Part shown: positions 30,157 to 39,420 of the stretch, piece after piece
How the letters are laid out: the number at the start of each line of letters is the position of its first letter
How positions within the stretch are numbered: position 1 is the stretch's first letter
From: Halopseudomonas sabulinigri
GTDB lineage: Bacteria; Pseudomonadota; Gammaproteobacteria; Pseudomonadales; Pseudomonadaceae
DNA: 64,000 nt
Reading direction: 5' to 3'
Assembly: GCF_900105255.1 (NCBI RefSeq)
Contig: NZ_LT629763.1
Location: 434,001 to 498,000, forward strand
Translations under genes and position numbers: made by a program
The notes under the pieces: model-generated
Databases searched by the model: none
What the model saw: the letters and a program-made list of their open reading frames with translations, nothing else
What the model was told of the DNA's origin: nothing

Positions 30157-32766
30157 ATGTCGATCAACCAACGCCTGATGCTTGTAGCAACCCTGGCCGC
30201 GCTCGGTGCCTGTGTGAGCGCACCACCGCCGCCACCGCCCAAGCCTGACCTGACGCCAAAGCTGACGCCGCTGAACGCCGATACCAAGGCCAGTTTTGAG
30301 TGTGCCGGGGCGCTGCCAGCGGTGCATCGTCAGATCTGTGCCAGCGACGCGCTCGCGCAGCAGGACAAGGACCTGGCCAATTACCTGCGTAAACGCATCG
30401 ATCAGCTGGATGTGCCAGGCGCCCTGGTGCTGGAGGCGAACCAGCGGCAATGGCTGCTGAGCCGGGCAGGGCAGTGTGGGCTGGGTGTCGATACCGCCAC
30501 CGGCGTCGCCGCCGACAGCAACGCCATCGCCTGTCTGCAGGCGATGTATCGCCAGCGCGACGCGCAGCTCAAGGCCTGGCCCACGCCCCAGCCGGAGGCG
30601 CAACGTGAGCGGCATGCCTGGTCAACCTATGCAGAGTTTCGTGTTGCGGAAGACCGGAGCAACGGCATGTGCAGTACCCTCGTTAACGGTCTGAATCAGG
30701 CCATGGCACGCGATGGCCGTATCAGTATGGCGGCGTTACCCGGCGCGGAGCTCAAGGCCGGTAGTCACGCTGCTGTCACTAGCGCCGAGGTAGGCGGACA
30801 ACAGATTACCGTTGAGCTGTATGACGCCGGTCTGTACGCCGGTTATCAGCAGCGCGCTCGCGGATTGCGGATCAACGGCCAGGTGGTGATGGATGATCGC
30901 ATGCTGCCACGCTGGGTCGCCGAGCAGCCCAACTACGGTGGCCGGGCGCACGCGTCCTCATCGCAGACTGGTGATTACGCCAGTATCGACGTGTTCACCT
31001 ATCGCGGCCAGACGCTGGCGCTGGTAAACGAAACCTGGGGGTTCTACTCGCCGGCAGCGCGGGGTGAATCGGCCTATGCCGGTGTTTACAGCCTGCAGGG
31101 TGGCGTGACGCCGCAGTGCCTGCTGCAGGCCTACCTGACGCCGCCACGGACCAATACGCTGCGCGGCTTGCCGGCTTACAGCGCGCTGGATAGCGAGCTG
31201 ACCAGGTTGGCCGGAGACCCGTTGCCGGGTTATTCGCAACAGGATCGGCGCGATCTGCATCAGCGCTGGAAAGAGCGCCAGTGGACGTTGCTCAACCTGC
31301 CACTGCTGGGGGTTGACCAGTTGCAGCGCAATGGCCGCGAAGCTGCCGTGCGCGCCCGTCACGATGCGGCGATGGACCAGTTCTTCGCCTGGTCGGAGCG
31401 TAATATCGGCGCCAAGCAGCTTTATCGCAAGTTGATGCCCATGCTCCAGCCGGCGCACCAGGAGCTGGTGTCGATGTTTGCGGCGCAGGGACTCAAGCCC
31501 AAGGAAGCCAGCACCGCTGCAGACCTGCTGTTCCATGAAACCTTTGCGCGCACGATGGAAAACCTGCAAGCGCCTACCGAGGCACCGGCTGCGCCGGCTG
31601 CTCCCTTTGCCCGTTACTCGCCGCGTTACGCCTTTGCACCGCAGCCGGGCGCTCTGGAGCAAGGACGTCAGTTCGCCACGCTGCACAGCGTTTTGCTAAA
31701 TGGCGCGCCGCTGCCGGTGATCAGCGATTTTGTCGATTACGAAACCGATGTGCTGGGCCGCCAGCGCGGCCTTGGTCCGGATGGCGACACGGCGCTGATG
31801 GCGGCGGTGGAAAATCCGGACGCGGTGGCATTTTTGCTGCAACGGGGCTTCGCCGTGGATGAGCCTAATCATTGGGGCAAAACCGCGCTCATGTCTGCCG
31901 CGCAGGCAGACCAGCCGCAAAGCGCCACGCTGTTGCTGCAGGCGGGCGCCAATGTGCACGCCCAGACCGAGCGTGCGTCTGGCTTGGGCGTGGGTGGGCC
32001 GGACCGCCGTGAGGCCGAGTCGCCACGACAGACCGCACTGTTGATTGCCGCCGGGGAGGCGGGTGCTCGCATGATCGACACGCTGGTGGATGCTGGCGCT
32101 GCCAGGCAGGCATGGAGCGGCTACGATCAGCAGGTGTGTCAGCAAATTGAGAAAAATACACGTTTGGATCAGAGCCAGCGTGCGCGTTACCTTGCTTCGG
32201 ATCTCTGCAAGGCCGCTTACGCCCCAGTGCCGGTGAGTGCGCAAAAGGTCGTCGATATTCGTGCTGGCGATCAAATGGTGGTGCGCGATGACGGCACCGA
32301 GTATGCCATCAATCTGCTGACCCGCCCCGCGATGCTGCTGTTTGGGCGACCGGCTGAAATAGCCCCGGCCGAGATGCGGGAGGAGGTCGGCCAGATCGCT
32401 GTCAATGTCGCCATGACGGCGCAGCGCAAGGCTGGCGGCCGCATTACGGGACCATTGAACCTGGTGTTCGAGAATCTGGCGGATAACACCCCCGAGTTGC
32501 TCAAGCCAGTGGTCAGCTTCCCGGTAGAGGGCAATATTGGCAGCATCGCGGGCTACCGTCTGATACCCAGGCAGCAGGAGCAGGTATTGAGCCTGCACTT
32601 TCAGGCCGACAAGCACAGCGTCGAGGGTGCCTGGCGAGCTTTGTACAGTGCGGCCTATACTCAGGGTTTGAAGCCCTCGGGCGCCGGTTACGTGGTCATC
32701 AACAACCGTGGTGTCTATCGCGTCGATTATCAGTTGGTGGTCACCGATACCTACGCAGACCAGTAA
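30157..32766 (+). CDS. Large lipoprotein with LprI-like and ankyrin regions
   Basis: An 869-residue protein. Its signal ends in LGAC, giving a lipidated Cys, followed by a proline string. Residues ~45-150 resemble the LprI lysozyme-inhibitor domain (SFECAGALPAVHRQICASDALAQQDKDLANYL ... QRQWLLSRAGQCG ... ACLQAMYRQRDAQL, with paired Cys). Residues ~540-680 contain two or three ankyrin repeats (GDTALMAAVENPDAVAFLLQRGFAVDEPNHWGKTALMSAAQ). The remaining parts are unrecognised. It follows tonB by 13 bases behind GGAGACAAG, so it belongs to the exbB-exbD-tonB transcript. Role: periplasmic, possibly envelope protection; inferred only. An alternative start at 30019 would lie inside tonB and lose the lipobox. 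Confidence 0.8.
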   Translation: MSINQRLMLVATLAALGACVSAPPPPPPKPDLTPKLTPLNADTKASFECAGALPAVHRQICASDALAQQDKDLANYLRKRIDQLDVPGALVLEANQRQWLLSRAGQCGLGVDTATGVAADSNAIACLQAMYRQRDAQLKAWPTPQPEAQRERHAWSTYAEFRVAEDRSNGMCSTLVNGLNQAMARDGRISMAALPGAELKAGSHAAVTSAEVGGQQITVELYDAGLYAGYQQRARGLRINGQVVMDDRMLPRWVAEQPNYGGRAHASSSQTGDYASIDVFTYRGQTLALVNETWGFYSPAARGESAYAGVYSLQGGVTPQCLLQAYLTPPRTNTLRGLPAYSALDSELTRLAGDPLPGYSQQDRRDLHQRWKERQWTLLNLPLLGVDQLQRNGREAAVRARHDAAMDQFFAWSERNIGAKQLYRKLMPMLQPAHQELVSMFAAQGLKPKEASTAADLLFHETFARTMENLQAPTEAPAAPAAPFARYSPRYAFAPQPGALEQGRQFATLHSVLLNGAPLPVISDFVDYETDVLGRQRGLGPDGDTALMAAVENPDAVAFLLQRGFAVDEPNHWGKTALMSAAQADQPQSATLLLQAGANVHAQTERASGLGVGGPDRREAESPRQTALLIAAGEAGARMIDTLVDAGAARQAWSGYDQQVCQQIEKNTRLDQSQRARYLASDLCKAAYAPVPVSAQKVVDIRAGDQMVVRDDGTEYAINLLTRPAMLLFGRPAEIAPAEMREEVGQIAVNVAMTAQRKAGGRITGPLNLVFENLADNTPELLKPVVSFPVEGNIGSIAGYRLIPRQQEQVLSLHFQADKHSVEGAWRALYSAAYTQGLKPSGAGYVVINNRGVYRVDYQLVVTDTYADQ

Positions 32767-32784
32767 CCGCCGAGGAACCTGAGG

Positions 32785-32812
32785 TGCCCGACTGCGTCTG
32801 ATGAGTCGGGCA
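32785..32812 (+). terminator. Hairpin between the lipoprotein and phospholipase-D genes
   Basis: TGCCCGACT pairs with AGTCGGGCA around an 10-base loop. There is no T-run, so it may only attenuate or stabilise the transcript. Confidence 0.4.
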
Positions 32813-32832
32813 AACTGCAAAGGATGTGATCA

Positions 32833-34356
32833 ATGCGAATTCTAGGGCTGCTGGCCATGACAGGACTTTTGCTTGGTTGTGCGACACAGGGCGCGAGCCA
32901 CACAGAGCTGCCTTCGTTCTATCTGCCAGCCGACCCGGACACCCGGCTCAGCAAATATGTCGAAAAAGTAAAGCCGGCAGATGCGGAAGCCTCCGGCTTT
33001 ACCTTGCTGCACAAGGGCAATGACGCCCTGGCCGCACGCCTCAAGCTGATCGACATGGCCGACAAGAGCCTAGATATCCAGTACTACATCTACAAAACCG
33101 ACATCACCGGCGGGCTGCTCACCGAGCATCTTCTCAAGGCGGCAGATCGTGGCGTGCGGGTGCGCCTGTTGCTGGATGATATTGGCAGCAGTCTGGAGGA
33201 CATCAAGGTATCGATAGTTGATGAGCATCCCAACATTGAAGTGCGCCTGTACAACCCGCTTAGTTTGCGCCATGAATGGTTGAAGATGTTCAGCAAACTC
33301 GGCGAGTTTGGACGCATCAACTATCGCATGCACAACAAGCTGATCGTGGCCGACAACCGCGCCATTATCACCGGTGGCCGCAATATTGGTGACGAGTACT
33401 TCGCTCTCAGCGATATCGACTTTCAGGATGTTGATGTGATTGGTATTGGCCCCATCGCCGATGCGGCATCCGACAGCTTCGACAATTTCTGGAATAGCGG
33501 CATTGCCATCCCGATCGCCACCTTGTCGGAGGAGTCAAATGCCGAGGCGCTGGCCGATATGCGTGCACGCCTGGGCTCGAAGAACCGGCAGGCCGAGCAG
33601 GACCCCTACCTGAAGGCAGCGGCGCAATCGCCCTTTATCCAGGCGATGAACAGTGGTGAACTGGATTGGCACTGGGGGCACGCAAAGTGGTTCTACGACG
33701 ACCCCTCCAAGTCCGATCCGCACGGTGATGGTAACGAGGTCGCGTTTCTGGGCCGGAGCCTGGTCGAGCCTATGAAGGCGGCGGAAAGTGAGCTGCTGCT
33801 GACGTCAGCCTATTTTGTGCCGCGCGAGGGTGGTGAAGACATGCTCCTGGGTATTCGCGACAAGGGTGTGGCTGTCTCGGTGCTGACCAACTCGCTGGCA
33901 ACCACCGATGTTCTGGCCGTGCACAGCGGTTACGCCAAGTCCCGCGAGCGGCTACTGCAGGGTGGGGTAAAAATGTGGGAGCTGCGCCCCATCGCCGGTC
34001 AGCAGGAGCGCGCCAGTCCGTTCCTCGGTGAGTCGTTGGCCAGCCTGCACGCAAAGACCTTTGTGTTTGATCGCAAGGCGGTGTTTGTCGGTTCGGTCAA
34101 CCTGGATGCGCGCTCGGTCAAGCTGAACACCGAAGCGGGCGTCTACATCGAGCAACCGGAAATTGCCCAGGAGATGGTCGATCTGTTTGCGCGCTGGACC
34201 TCGGAGGACTTCGCCTACCACCTTACTCTGAACGACGACGATGACCTTGAGTGGCAGGCTGAGGGCAAGACCTGGACCACTGAGCCGGCGGCCAGCCGCT
34301 TCCGTCGCTTCATGAGCTGGACGCTTGGCTGGTTGCCGCTGGAAGGGCAGCTCTAA
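32833..34356 (+). CDS. Phospholipase D-family lipoprotein (ClsC/YmdC-like)
   Basis: A 507-residue protein with two HKD motifs: HNKLIVADNRAIITGGRN (~168-185) and HAKTFVFDRKAVFVGSVNLD (~406-425). The sequence resembles ClsC of E. coli, which makes cardiolipin from phosphatidylglycerol and phosphatidylethanolamine. Unlike a soluble enzyme it has an N-terminal lipobox (LLAMTGLLLGC), so it is probably tethered to the outside of a membrane. No ymdB partner gene lies beside it. It follows the LprI/ankyrin lipoprotein on the same strand after a hairpin. Confidence 0.88.
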   Translation: MRILGLLAMTGLLLGCATQGASHTELPSFYLPADPDTRLSKYVEKVKPADAEASGFTLLHKGNDALAARLKLIDMADKSLDIQYYIYKTDITGGLLTEHLLKAADRGVRVRLLLDDIGSSLEDIKVSIVDEHPNIEVRLYNPLSLRHEWLKMFSKLGEFGRINYRMHNKLIVADNRAIITGGRNIGDEYFALSDIDFQDVDVIGIGPIADAASDSFDNFWNSGIAIPIATLSEESNAEALADMRARLGSKNRQAEQDPYLKAAAQSPFIQAMNSGELDWHWGHAKWFYDDPSKSDPHGDGNEVAFLGRSLVEPMKAAESELLLTSAYFVPREGGEDMLLGIRDKGVAVSVLTNSLATTDVLAVHSGYAKSRERLLQGGVKMWELRPIAGQQERASPFLGESLASLHAKTFVFDRKAVFVGSVNLDARSVKLNTEAGVYIEQPEIAQEMVDLFARWTSEDFAYHLTLNDDDDLEWQAEGKTWTTEPAASRFRRFMSWTLGWLPLEGQL

Positions 34357-34374
34357 GGCGCGGCTCCCGCTGCC

Positions 34375-34743
34375 TCAGACAGGCTGACCAAGCCAGCGCT
34401 GTGCGGCGCTCAGGTACGCAGTGGCGTGCATGAGCACCGCGTTACCGTCCTGATGCTCCACCGCCTGGTGGAGTGATTCCAGCGGCACGGCGACTGGTGC
34501 CGAGGGCGTACCCAGCAGCAGTAAGTCACTTTCCAGTTGGTAGCTGAGTTCATCGATCAGGCTGAACGTGTTGCTGTCGAGCGGCGCGTTCAGCAACTGC
34601 TGCAGCGATTGATTGTGAGCGCTCAACTGCATGACCACGGCGTGCAGGGAATTACAGGGCGTCTTGCCGGCGGGACTGGCGGTCGTCATGGCGGGGCTCA
34701 TCATGGCGACGGTAAGGCTGACGGGTAGCAGGTGTACTTTCAT
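34375..34743 (-). CDS. Small exported protein of unknown function, Fur-box controlled
   Basis: A 122-residue protein from ATG 34743. A weak signal peptide (KVHLLPVSLTVAMMSPAMTTA) is followed by a helical region with one Cys and no known motif. The longer reading from 34773 would begin inside the Fur-like operator, so the shorter start is preferred. The neat Fur box just upstream suggests expression during iron limitation. It lies between two phospholipase-D-type genes but on the opposite strand to the first. Confidence 0.7.
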   Translation of the reverse strand: MKVHLLPVSLTVAMMSPAMTTASPAGKTPCNSLHAVVMQLSAHNQSLQQLLNAPLDSNTFSLIDELSYQLESDLLLLGTPSAPVAVPLESLHQAVEHQDGNAVLMHATAYLSAAQRWLGQPV

Positions 34744-34752
34744 GCGCTCATC

Positions 34753-34771
34753 CATAATGATAATCAAACTC
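34753..34771 (-). promoter_or_regulatory. Fur box
   Basis: The 19 bases match the consensus GATAATGATAATCATTATC at 15 positions; mismatches fall at 1, 15, 16 and 17. It ends ten bases before the ATG of the small exported protein, where bound Fur would block transcription when iron is plentiful. Confidence 0.75.
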
Positions 34772-34880
34772 ATTAAGGATTGTAATCAGCCTGCCCAGGA
34801 AAGCAAGTCGCGTGCGCGGTTTTATTTTCAGCTGCGCAGCAGGTCACGTGCCCAGACCTTGCCTGACCCCTTGCCGGCAT

Positions 34881-36326
34881 TCAGAGCAGGGGGCTGAGAA
34901 AGAACACGCCGCGCTCCAACACCCGTGAAGCACGTGAGCGTTGCTGCCAGTCCGCCAGTAGCAGGCGATGACTGTTGGCCTCATAGCCATCGAGTAGCTG
35001 GCGGATACTGGCGCAGCCCTCTGGCGAAAACAGCGCTACGGTGAGCTCGAAGTTCAGCTGCAGACTACGAATGTCCAGATTGACGCTGCCAACCAATGCC
35101 AGCTGGTCATCCATCAACATGGCCTTGGTGTGCAGCAGGCCGCCACGGAACAGGTGAATTTCCCCGCCAGCTTCCAGAAACCGCTGATAGAACGCGCGGC
35201 TGGCCCAGCCAACCAGTTTGGAGTCGTTACGCTCGGGGATCAGAACCTTGACCCTGACGCCACGCTCGGCGGCCTGACACAAGGCGTTGAAGATGGCTTC
35301 CGAGGGCACAAAGTAGGGAGTGCTGATGGTGATGCTGTCGTTCGCACGATAGATGCTGGAAAGTACCGCCTGGCCGATCAGGTCGTCACCCACCCCAGGG
35401 CCGGAGGGCAGAATCGACAGCCATTTATAGCAGGCCGGCATGCTTGGCGGCGCCGGTTCCAGGCGGCGCAGGCCGGTTTCAACCTCCCAGTCCCAGGCAA
35501 ACACCTTGTCTAGACCGCGCGCGGCCGGACCGTCGAGGCGCAGCATGATGTCGACCCAGGCGCCCACGTTGGCGTCCTTCTTGAAGTACAGCGGGTCGGC
35601 GATGTTCATTGAGCCGCTGTAGGCCACGCGCCCGTCGATCACCACCAGCTTGCGATGCATACGCAGATCGATGCGCTGTGCCAGGGCGCGCAGCAAACGT
35701 ACCGGCAGGGCTGGCACTACTTCAATACCGGCATCGATCAAACGCTTACGCCAGGGTGAACGAAAGAACGGACGGCTACCGGCGTGGTCAATCAACAAAG
35801 AGACTTTCACGCCGCGCGCGCTGGCCTTGATCAGTTCTTCACTGAGCTCATCCACGCGCCCGCCGGGAAACCAGATATAGGTTTCAATATGAATGCTGTG
35901 TTGGGCGCTCCGCACATCGTCGCACAGGTGGGAAAAGATCAGCTCTGGTGTGTCCAGCAGGGCCATCTGCTGATATCCCAGTGCGCCGATACCCATGCGG
36001 GTGGCCAGCAGTTGATAGATGCCCTGGGTCAACGAGTTGCCGCCCATGGGCGGCGCCTTGGTGGCAGCAAAGTCACTGGCGATGCTGTGCAGAAACGGCT
36101 CGACCATCGCCTCGGCGCGTCTGGCGCGCTGCTTGCCCAGGTTGAGCTCGCCGAACATGAGATAAAGCACGGCACCAAGAACGGGAAGAATATAAATGAC
36201 CAGCAGCCAGGACAGTGTGACGCTGACGGGGTTGCGCCGTCCAACTACACGCAGCGTGACCGCTGCGGTGAAAAGCCAGTAGAGTACCAGCAGCGCCACG
36301 CCGAGAATATTTTCTACATTTTGCAT
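34881..36326 (-). CDS. cls: Cardiolipin synthase (ClsA type)
   Basis: A 481-residue protein with two N-terminal membrane segments (ILGVALLVLYWLFTAAVTLRVV and LSWLLVIYILPVLGAVLYLMFGE) and two HKD motifs (HRKLVVIDGRVAYSGSMNIAD and HTKAMLMDDQLALVGSVNLDIR). It joins two phosphatidylglycerol molecules to cardiolipin at the inner membrane. The length matches ClsA (about 480). The start is ATG 36326; a TTG 24 bases upstream is less likely. It is divergent from the channel gene at 36429. Confidence 0.93.
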   Translation of the reverse strand: MQNVENILGVALLVLYWLFTAAVTLRVVGRRNPVSVTLSWLLVIYILPVLGAVLYLMFGELNLGKQRARRAEAMVEPFLHSIASDFAATKAPPMGGNSLTQGIYQLLATRMGIGALGYQQMALLDTPELIFSHLCDDVRSAQHSIHIETYIWFPGGRVDELSEELIKASARGVKVSLLIDHAGSRPFFRSPWRKRLIDAGIEVVPALPVRLLRALAQRIDLRMHRKLVVIDGRVAYSGSMNIADPLYFKKDANVGAWVDIMLRLDGPAARGLDKVFAWDWEVETGLRRLEPAPPSMPACYKWLSILPSGPGVGDDLIGQAVLSSIYRANDSITISTPYFVPSEAIFNALCQAAERGVRVKVLIPERNDSKLVGWASRAFYQRFLEAGGEIHLFRGGLLHTKAMLMDDQLALVGSVNLDIRSLQLNFELTVALFSPEGCASIRQLLDGYEANSHRLLLADWQQRSRASRVLERGVFFLSPLL

Positions 36327-36428
36327 AGTTGAGCGGTGGGCCTGCGCCAAGGTGTAAGTGCGCTCAATCTAGCAGGATTTACCTGTGCCGTTAAGAATCA
36401 GACACAACCGAGCAGAGAGGCTCACTGA

Positions 36429-38381
36429 ATGCTGCCATTTTCCTTCGTTGATCGCCTGCGCTATGTCATTGAGCGGCAATTTGTCAAAGGCGCGCATTAT
36501 CAATTACTGGTAGTAGCGGGCTTCATCGCACTGATCTCGCTGGTTGGCGGCTGGCTGGCGTGGCCCTCGGCACCCGAGGGCGGCTCCCTGGCAGATTCGG
36601 TGTGGTGGGCCTTCCTGCGACTGACCGACCCGGGCTACCTGGGCGACGACGAGGGCACTTGGCGGCGCATTGTGTCCACCGGGCTGACGATCAGCGGCTA
36701 TGTGGTGTTTCTCGGTGCCTTGGTAGCGATCATGACCCGCTGGCTGATCGATATGATGGTCAAGCTGGAGCAAGGCCTGACGCCGGTAACCGTACGTGAC
36801 CATATTGTCATTCTCGGCTGGACCAATCGCACCATTCCCCTGGTGCAGGAGATTCTGGATGCCAGCGGCGGCATTCAACGCCTGTTGAAAGCGCGTGAAA
36901 CCAAACGCTTGCGTCTGGTGATTCTGGCCGACGAGATCAATGCCGATCGGGTGCAAGAACTGCGCGAGATTCCGCAGATACGCCGCGCCATGGGCAACAT
37001 CATTCTGCGTTCCGGCACGGCATTGCAGCCCGAGGACCTGGATCGAGTGGCGTGCCTGCAGGCCGCAGTGGTGCTGATTCCCGGCCGTAACCAGTCAGGT
37101 AATACGCTACTGACCGGTGACGTGGAAACCATCAAGGCACTGCTTACCCTACAGGCGCAGGCGTTGTTGCGCAGCACACCGCCGCCATATGTGGTTGCCG
37201 AAATAGACGATATGCGCAAACTCAACGTATTGCAGCGCGCCTACTCTGGCCCGCTGGAGGTGATCGCCAGTGATGCCATGGTCAGCCGCCTGTTCGCGCA
37301 GTCGTTGGTGCATCCGGGCATGCCGGAGCTGTTTGGCGAGGTGCTGACAGTACACGACGGCAATGAATTCTATATTCGCTCGACCGATAACTGCGTAGGG
37401 CAGAGCCTGGGTGAAATTGGCCGTCACGCACCGCAAGCGATTGTCTGCGGTCTCATGCGCCCACATGGCGACAGCTGGCGTACCTGGCTCAACGCGCCGA
37501 CCGAAGAGGTGATTCGCAAGGGCGATAAGGTAGTAATGCTGGCCCGTGACTATGCGCACGCCGAGCCGCAAAGCACTACGGAGCAACCGCTGCGGCCGTT
37601 GCAGCGTACTACTCAACCCTCCAGAGCGGATGTCGGCGGTCTGCGCCGGCTGTTGATCCTGGGCTGGAATCGCCGGGTTCCCGCGCTGATTCACGAGTTG
37701 GCAGGCTACGCTAACTACCGTTTCGAGGTGCACGTAGTGGCGGTGGTCGACCCTGATCAGCGCGCCGCTCAGATCAGCGCGTACAGTGAGTTGACGGCGG
37801 GTGTCAGCTGTCAGCACACCCAGGCCGACTATATGGTTGAAGGAGCGCTAAGGGATTTGTTGGCGCAGCGCTTCGACAGTGTGCTGTTGCTGTCGTCCGA
37901 CCGCATGGATTCGGGTGAAGAGGCCGATGCACGCGCTATGGTAGGTTACTTGGTGGTGGATGAGCTGCTGCGCGAGCGCAGCCACAAACCGCAGATTCTG
38001 CTGGAGCTGAGCGACCCTGCCAACGAGGCGCTGGTGGTGCGCAAGCGGGGTGAAAGCATCGTCAGCCCAATGATTCTCAGCCATCTGATGGCACAAATTG
38101 CCCAGCGTCGAGAACTGGGGCTGATGTTCGAGGAGCTGTTCACCACCGGCGGAGCAGAGATTGTCTTTCGGCAGCCCGCTCAGTATTCAATGCAGAGCGT
38201 AACCACCTTCGCTGATCTGGAGGCGGTCATCGCGCTGCAAGGTGAAACCGCGCTGGGCGTGTATCGCCACAAGCCCGACGACGAGGGTCGGCGGCTGCAT
38301 TTGAACCCGCCCCGTGATCAGCCGTTGAAGCTGAGCGATGCAGATCAATTGGTGATATTGACCACCTTGCCGGCGAGCTGA
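36429..38381 (+). CDS. CASTOR/POLLUX-like ion channel with RCK domains
   Basis: A 650-residue protein with two membrane segments (YQLLVVAGFIALISLVGGWLA and GLTISGYVVFLGALVAIMTRWL) around a pore-like region (DSVWWAFLRLTDPGYLGDD). Two RCK-type nucleotide-binding units follow (DHIVILGWTNRTIPLVQEIL and LLILGWNRRVPALIHELA). This is the architecture of plant CASTOR/POLLUX and bacterial homologues, calcium-regulated potassium- or calcium-permeable channels. The ion is not predictable from sequence. The gene is monocistronic and converges on tusE. Confidence 0.88.
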   Translation: MLPFSFVDRLRYVIERQFVKGAHYQLLVVAGFIALISLVGGWLAWPSAPEGGSLADSVWWAFLRLTDPGYLGDDEGTWRRIVSTGLTISGYVVFLGALVAIMTRWLIDMMVKLEQGLTPVTVRDHIVILGWTNRTIPLVQEILDASGGIQRLLKARETKRLRLVILADEINADRVQELREIPQIRRAMGNIILRSGTALQPEDLDRVACLQAAVVLIPGRNQSGNTLLTGDVETIKALLTLQAQALLRSTPPPYVVAEIDDMRKLNVLQRAYSGPLEVIASDAMVSRLFAQSLVHPGMPELFGEVLTVHDGNEFYIRSTDNCVGQSLGEIGRHAPQAIVCGLMRPHGDSWRTWLNAPTEEVIRKGDKVVMLARDYAHAEPQSTTEQPLRPLQRTTQPSRADVGGLRRLLILGWNRRVPALIHELAGYANYRFEVHVVAVVDPDQRAAQISAYSELTAGVSCQHTQADYMVEGALRDLLAQRFDSVLLLSSDRMDSGEEADARAMVGYLVVDELLRERSHKPQILLELSDPANEALVVRKRGESIVSPMILSHLMAQIAQRRELGLMFEELFTTGGAEIVFRQPAQYSMQSVTTFADLEAVIALQGETALGVYRHKPDDEGRRLHLNPPRDQPLKLSDADQLVILTTLPAS

Positions 38382-38394
38382 CCGGGGAGCCAAT

Positions 38395-38733
38395 TCAGAG
38401 GCAATTGTCCGGCTTGGGTAGCCCGGCCAGCTTGGCAGCAAACTTTGCCGGGCTACCGGGGAACAGGCTCAGCAAATAAAGGCTGGTGCCTTTGTCCTTA
38501 CCCAGTTGTTGGCCAACGTACTTGACCAAGGGGCGCATCGCCGGTGATAGCTGATAGGTGTGGTAAAAGTCGCGCAGCACCAGCAGCACCTCAAGGTGCG
38601 CCGGTGTCAGGGTAATGCCTTCCTGTTCCGCCAAGGCCGCCGCAGCGTCCTCCGACCAACACTGCAGGTCGAGCAGAAAGCCCTCACGGTCGACCGCGAC
38701 AGGCCGGTTATCGACCATGATAGTCTGGCTCAC
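38395..38733 (-). CDS. tusE: Sulfur relay protein TusE (DsrC family)
   Basis: A 112-residue DsrC-family protein that accepts persulfide from TusBCD and hands it to MnmA for 2-thiouridine in tRNA. The penultimate Cys (PDNCL end) is the persulfide carrier. The signature RDFYHTYQLSPAMRPLVKYVGQQLGKDKGTSLYLLSLFPGSPAKFAAKLAGLPKP is intact. The start is the GTG at 38733, which overlaps the tusB stop (GTGA). It is the last gene of the tusDCBE operon. Confidence 0.93.
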   Translation of the reverse strand: MSQTIMVDNRPVAVDREGFLLDLQCWSEDAAAALAEQEGITLTPAHLEVLLVLRDFYHTYQLSPAMRPLVKYVGQQLGKDKGTSLYLLSLFPGSPAKFAAKLAGLPKPDNCL

Positions 38734-39029
38734 CAGCTGAGTACCTTGTTGTACTGCGTGCATAACTGCACGAAGGTTGGGTAGTCAATAAGGCTGACCC
38801 GCTTGGGGATGTCGTCCATCGCCATGCCCCTGGCGACCACGTCGCTTTCCAGCGCATAAAGACGCACGCTGGCGGGCAGCAACTGCAGGGCGCTCAGCGC
38901 AGTAGTCCGGGGCAGCAGGGCATAAATACCGTCTTCAATCAGCAGCAGCCCCTGCTTTGGTCCCATCACGCGCAGGCTACTGGCAAAGCGGCTGCAGTCC
39001 TGTGGGGCGTGGCGCAACACGTGCAACAT
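38730..39029 (-). CDS. tusB: Sulfur relay protein TusB (DsrH family)
   Basis: A 99-residue protein of the DsrEFH-like fold (MLHVLRHAPQD ... GLLLIEDGIYAL ... RLYALESDVVARGM ... LIDYPTFVQLCTQYNKVLSW). It forms the TusBCD hexamer with TusC and TusD. The ATG at 39029 follows GGGAG; longer readings run into tusC. Confidence 0.9.
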   Translation of the reverse strand: MLHVLRHAPQDCSRFASSLRVMGPKQGLLLIEDGIYALLPRTTALSALQLLPASVRLYALESDVVARGMAMDDIPKRVSLIDYPTFVQLCTQYNKVLSW

Positions 39030-39054
39030 GGTCAGGCTCCCGAGCAACAGGCCG

Positions 39055-39420
39055 TCACAGGGTGACAACCTGATCGTAGTGTTCCAGCAGGGTGGCGATC
39101 TCAGACCCTTCAACTGGTTTGACCGGCAACATCAGTTGGCCAGGCTGCAGGCCACGCTCGCTGAGAGAGTGCTGGCAGACAAAAAGATCGTCGACCCCAA
39201 ACATCGGCAAGGCCTGCAAGTTGGCCGCCAGCGATTTCTGCTGGATGACGGCGGGGTCCTGCCCCTTGAGCAGCTGCAGTACCCCGGCATCGAGAAACAG
39301 CATGCCGGCCGGGACGCCAAAGGCAGCTGCGGCCAAGGCCAGATCCAGCGCTTCGCGGGCAGCGGCTGCAGTGGGGGAGTGGCGGCTGATGACCAGCAGA
39401 CTTTTCAGCTCAGGTTCCAA
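39055..39420 (-). CDS. tusC: Sulfur relay protein TusC (DsrF family)
   Basis: A 121-residue DsrE/F-like protein (KSLLVISRHSPTAAAAREALDLALAAAAFGVPAGMLFLDAGVLQLLKGQDP). It is a structural subunit of the TusBCD complex. Its start overlaps the end of tusD by 11 bases, showing tight coupling in the operon. Confidence 0.9.
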   Translation of the reverse strand: MEPELKSLLVISRHSPTAAAAREALDLALAAAAFGVPAGMLFLDAGVLQLLKGQDPAVIQQKSLAANLQALPMFGVDDLFVCQHSLSERGLQPGQLMLPVKPVEGSEIATLLEHYDQVVTL

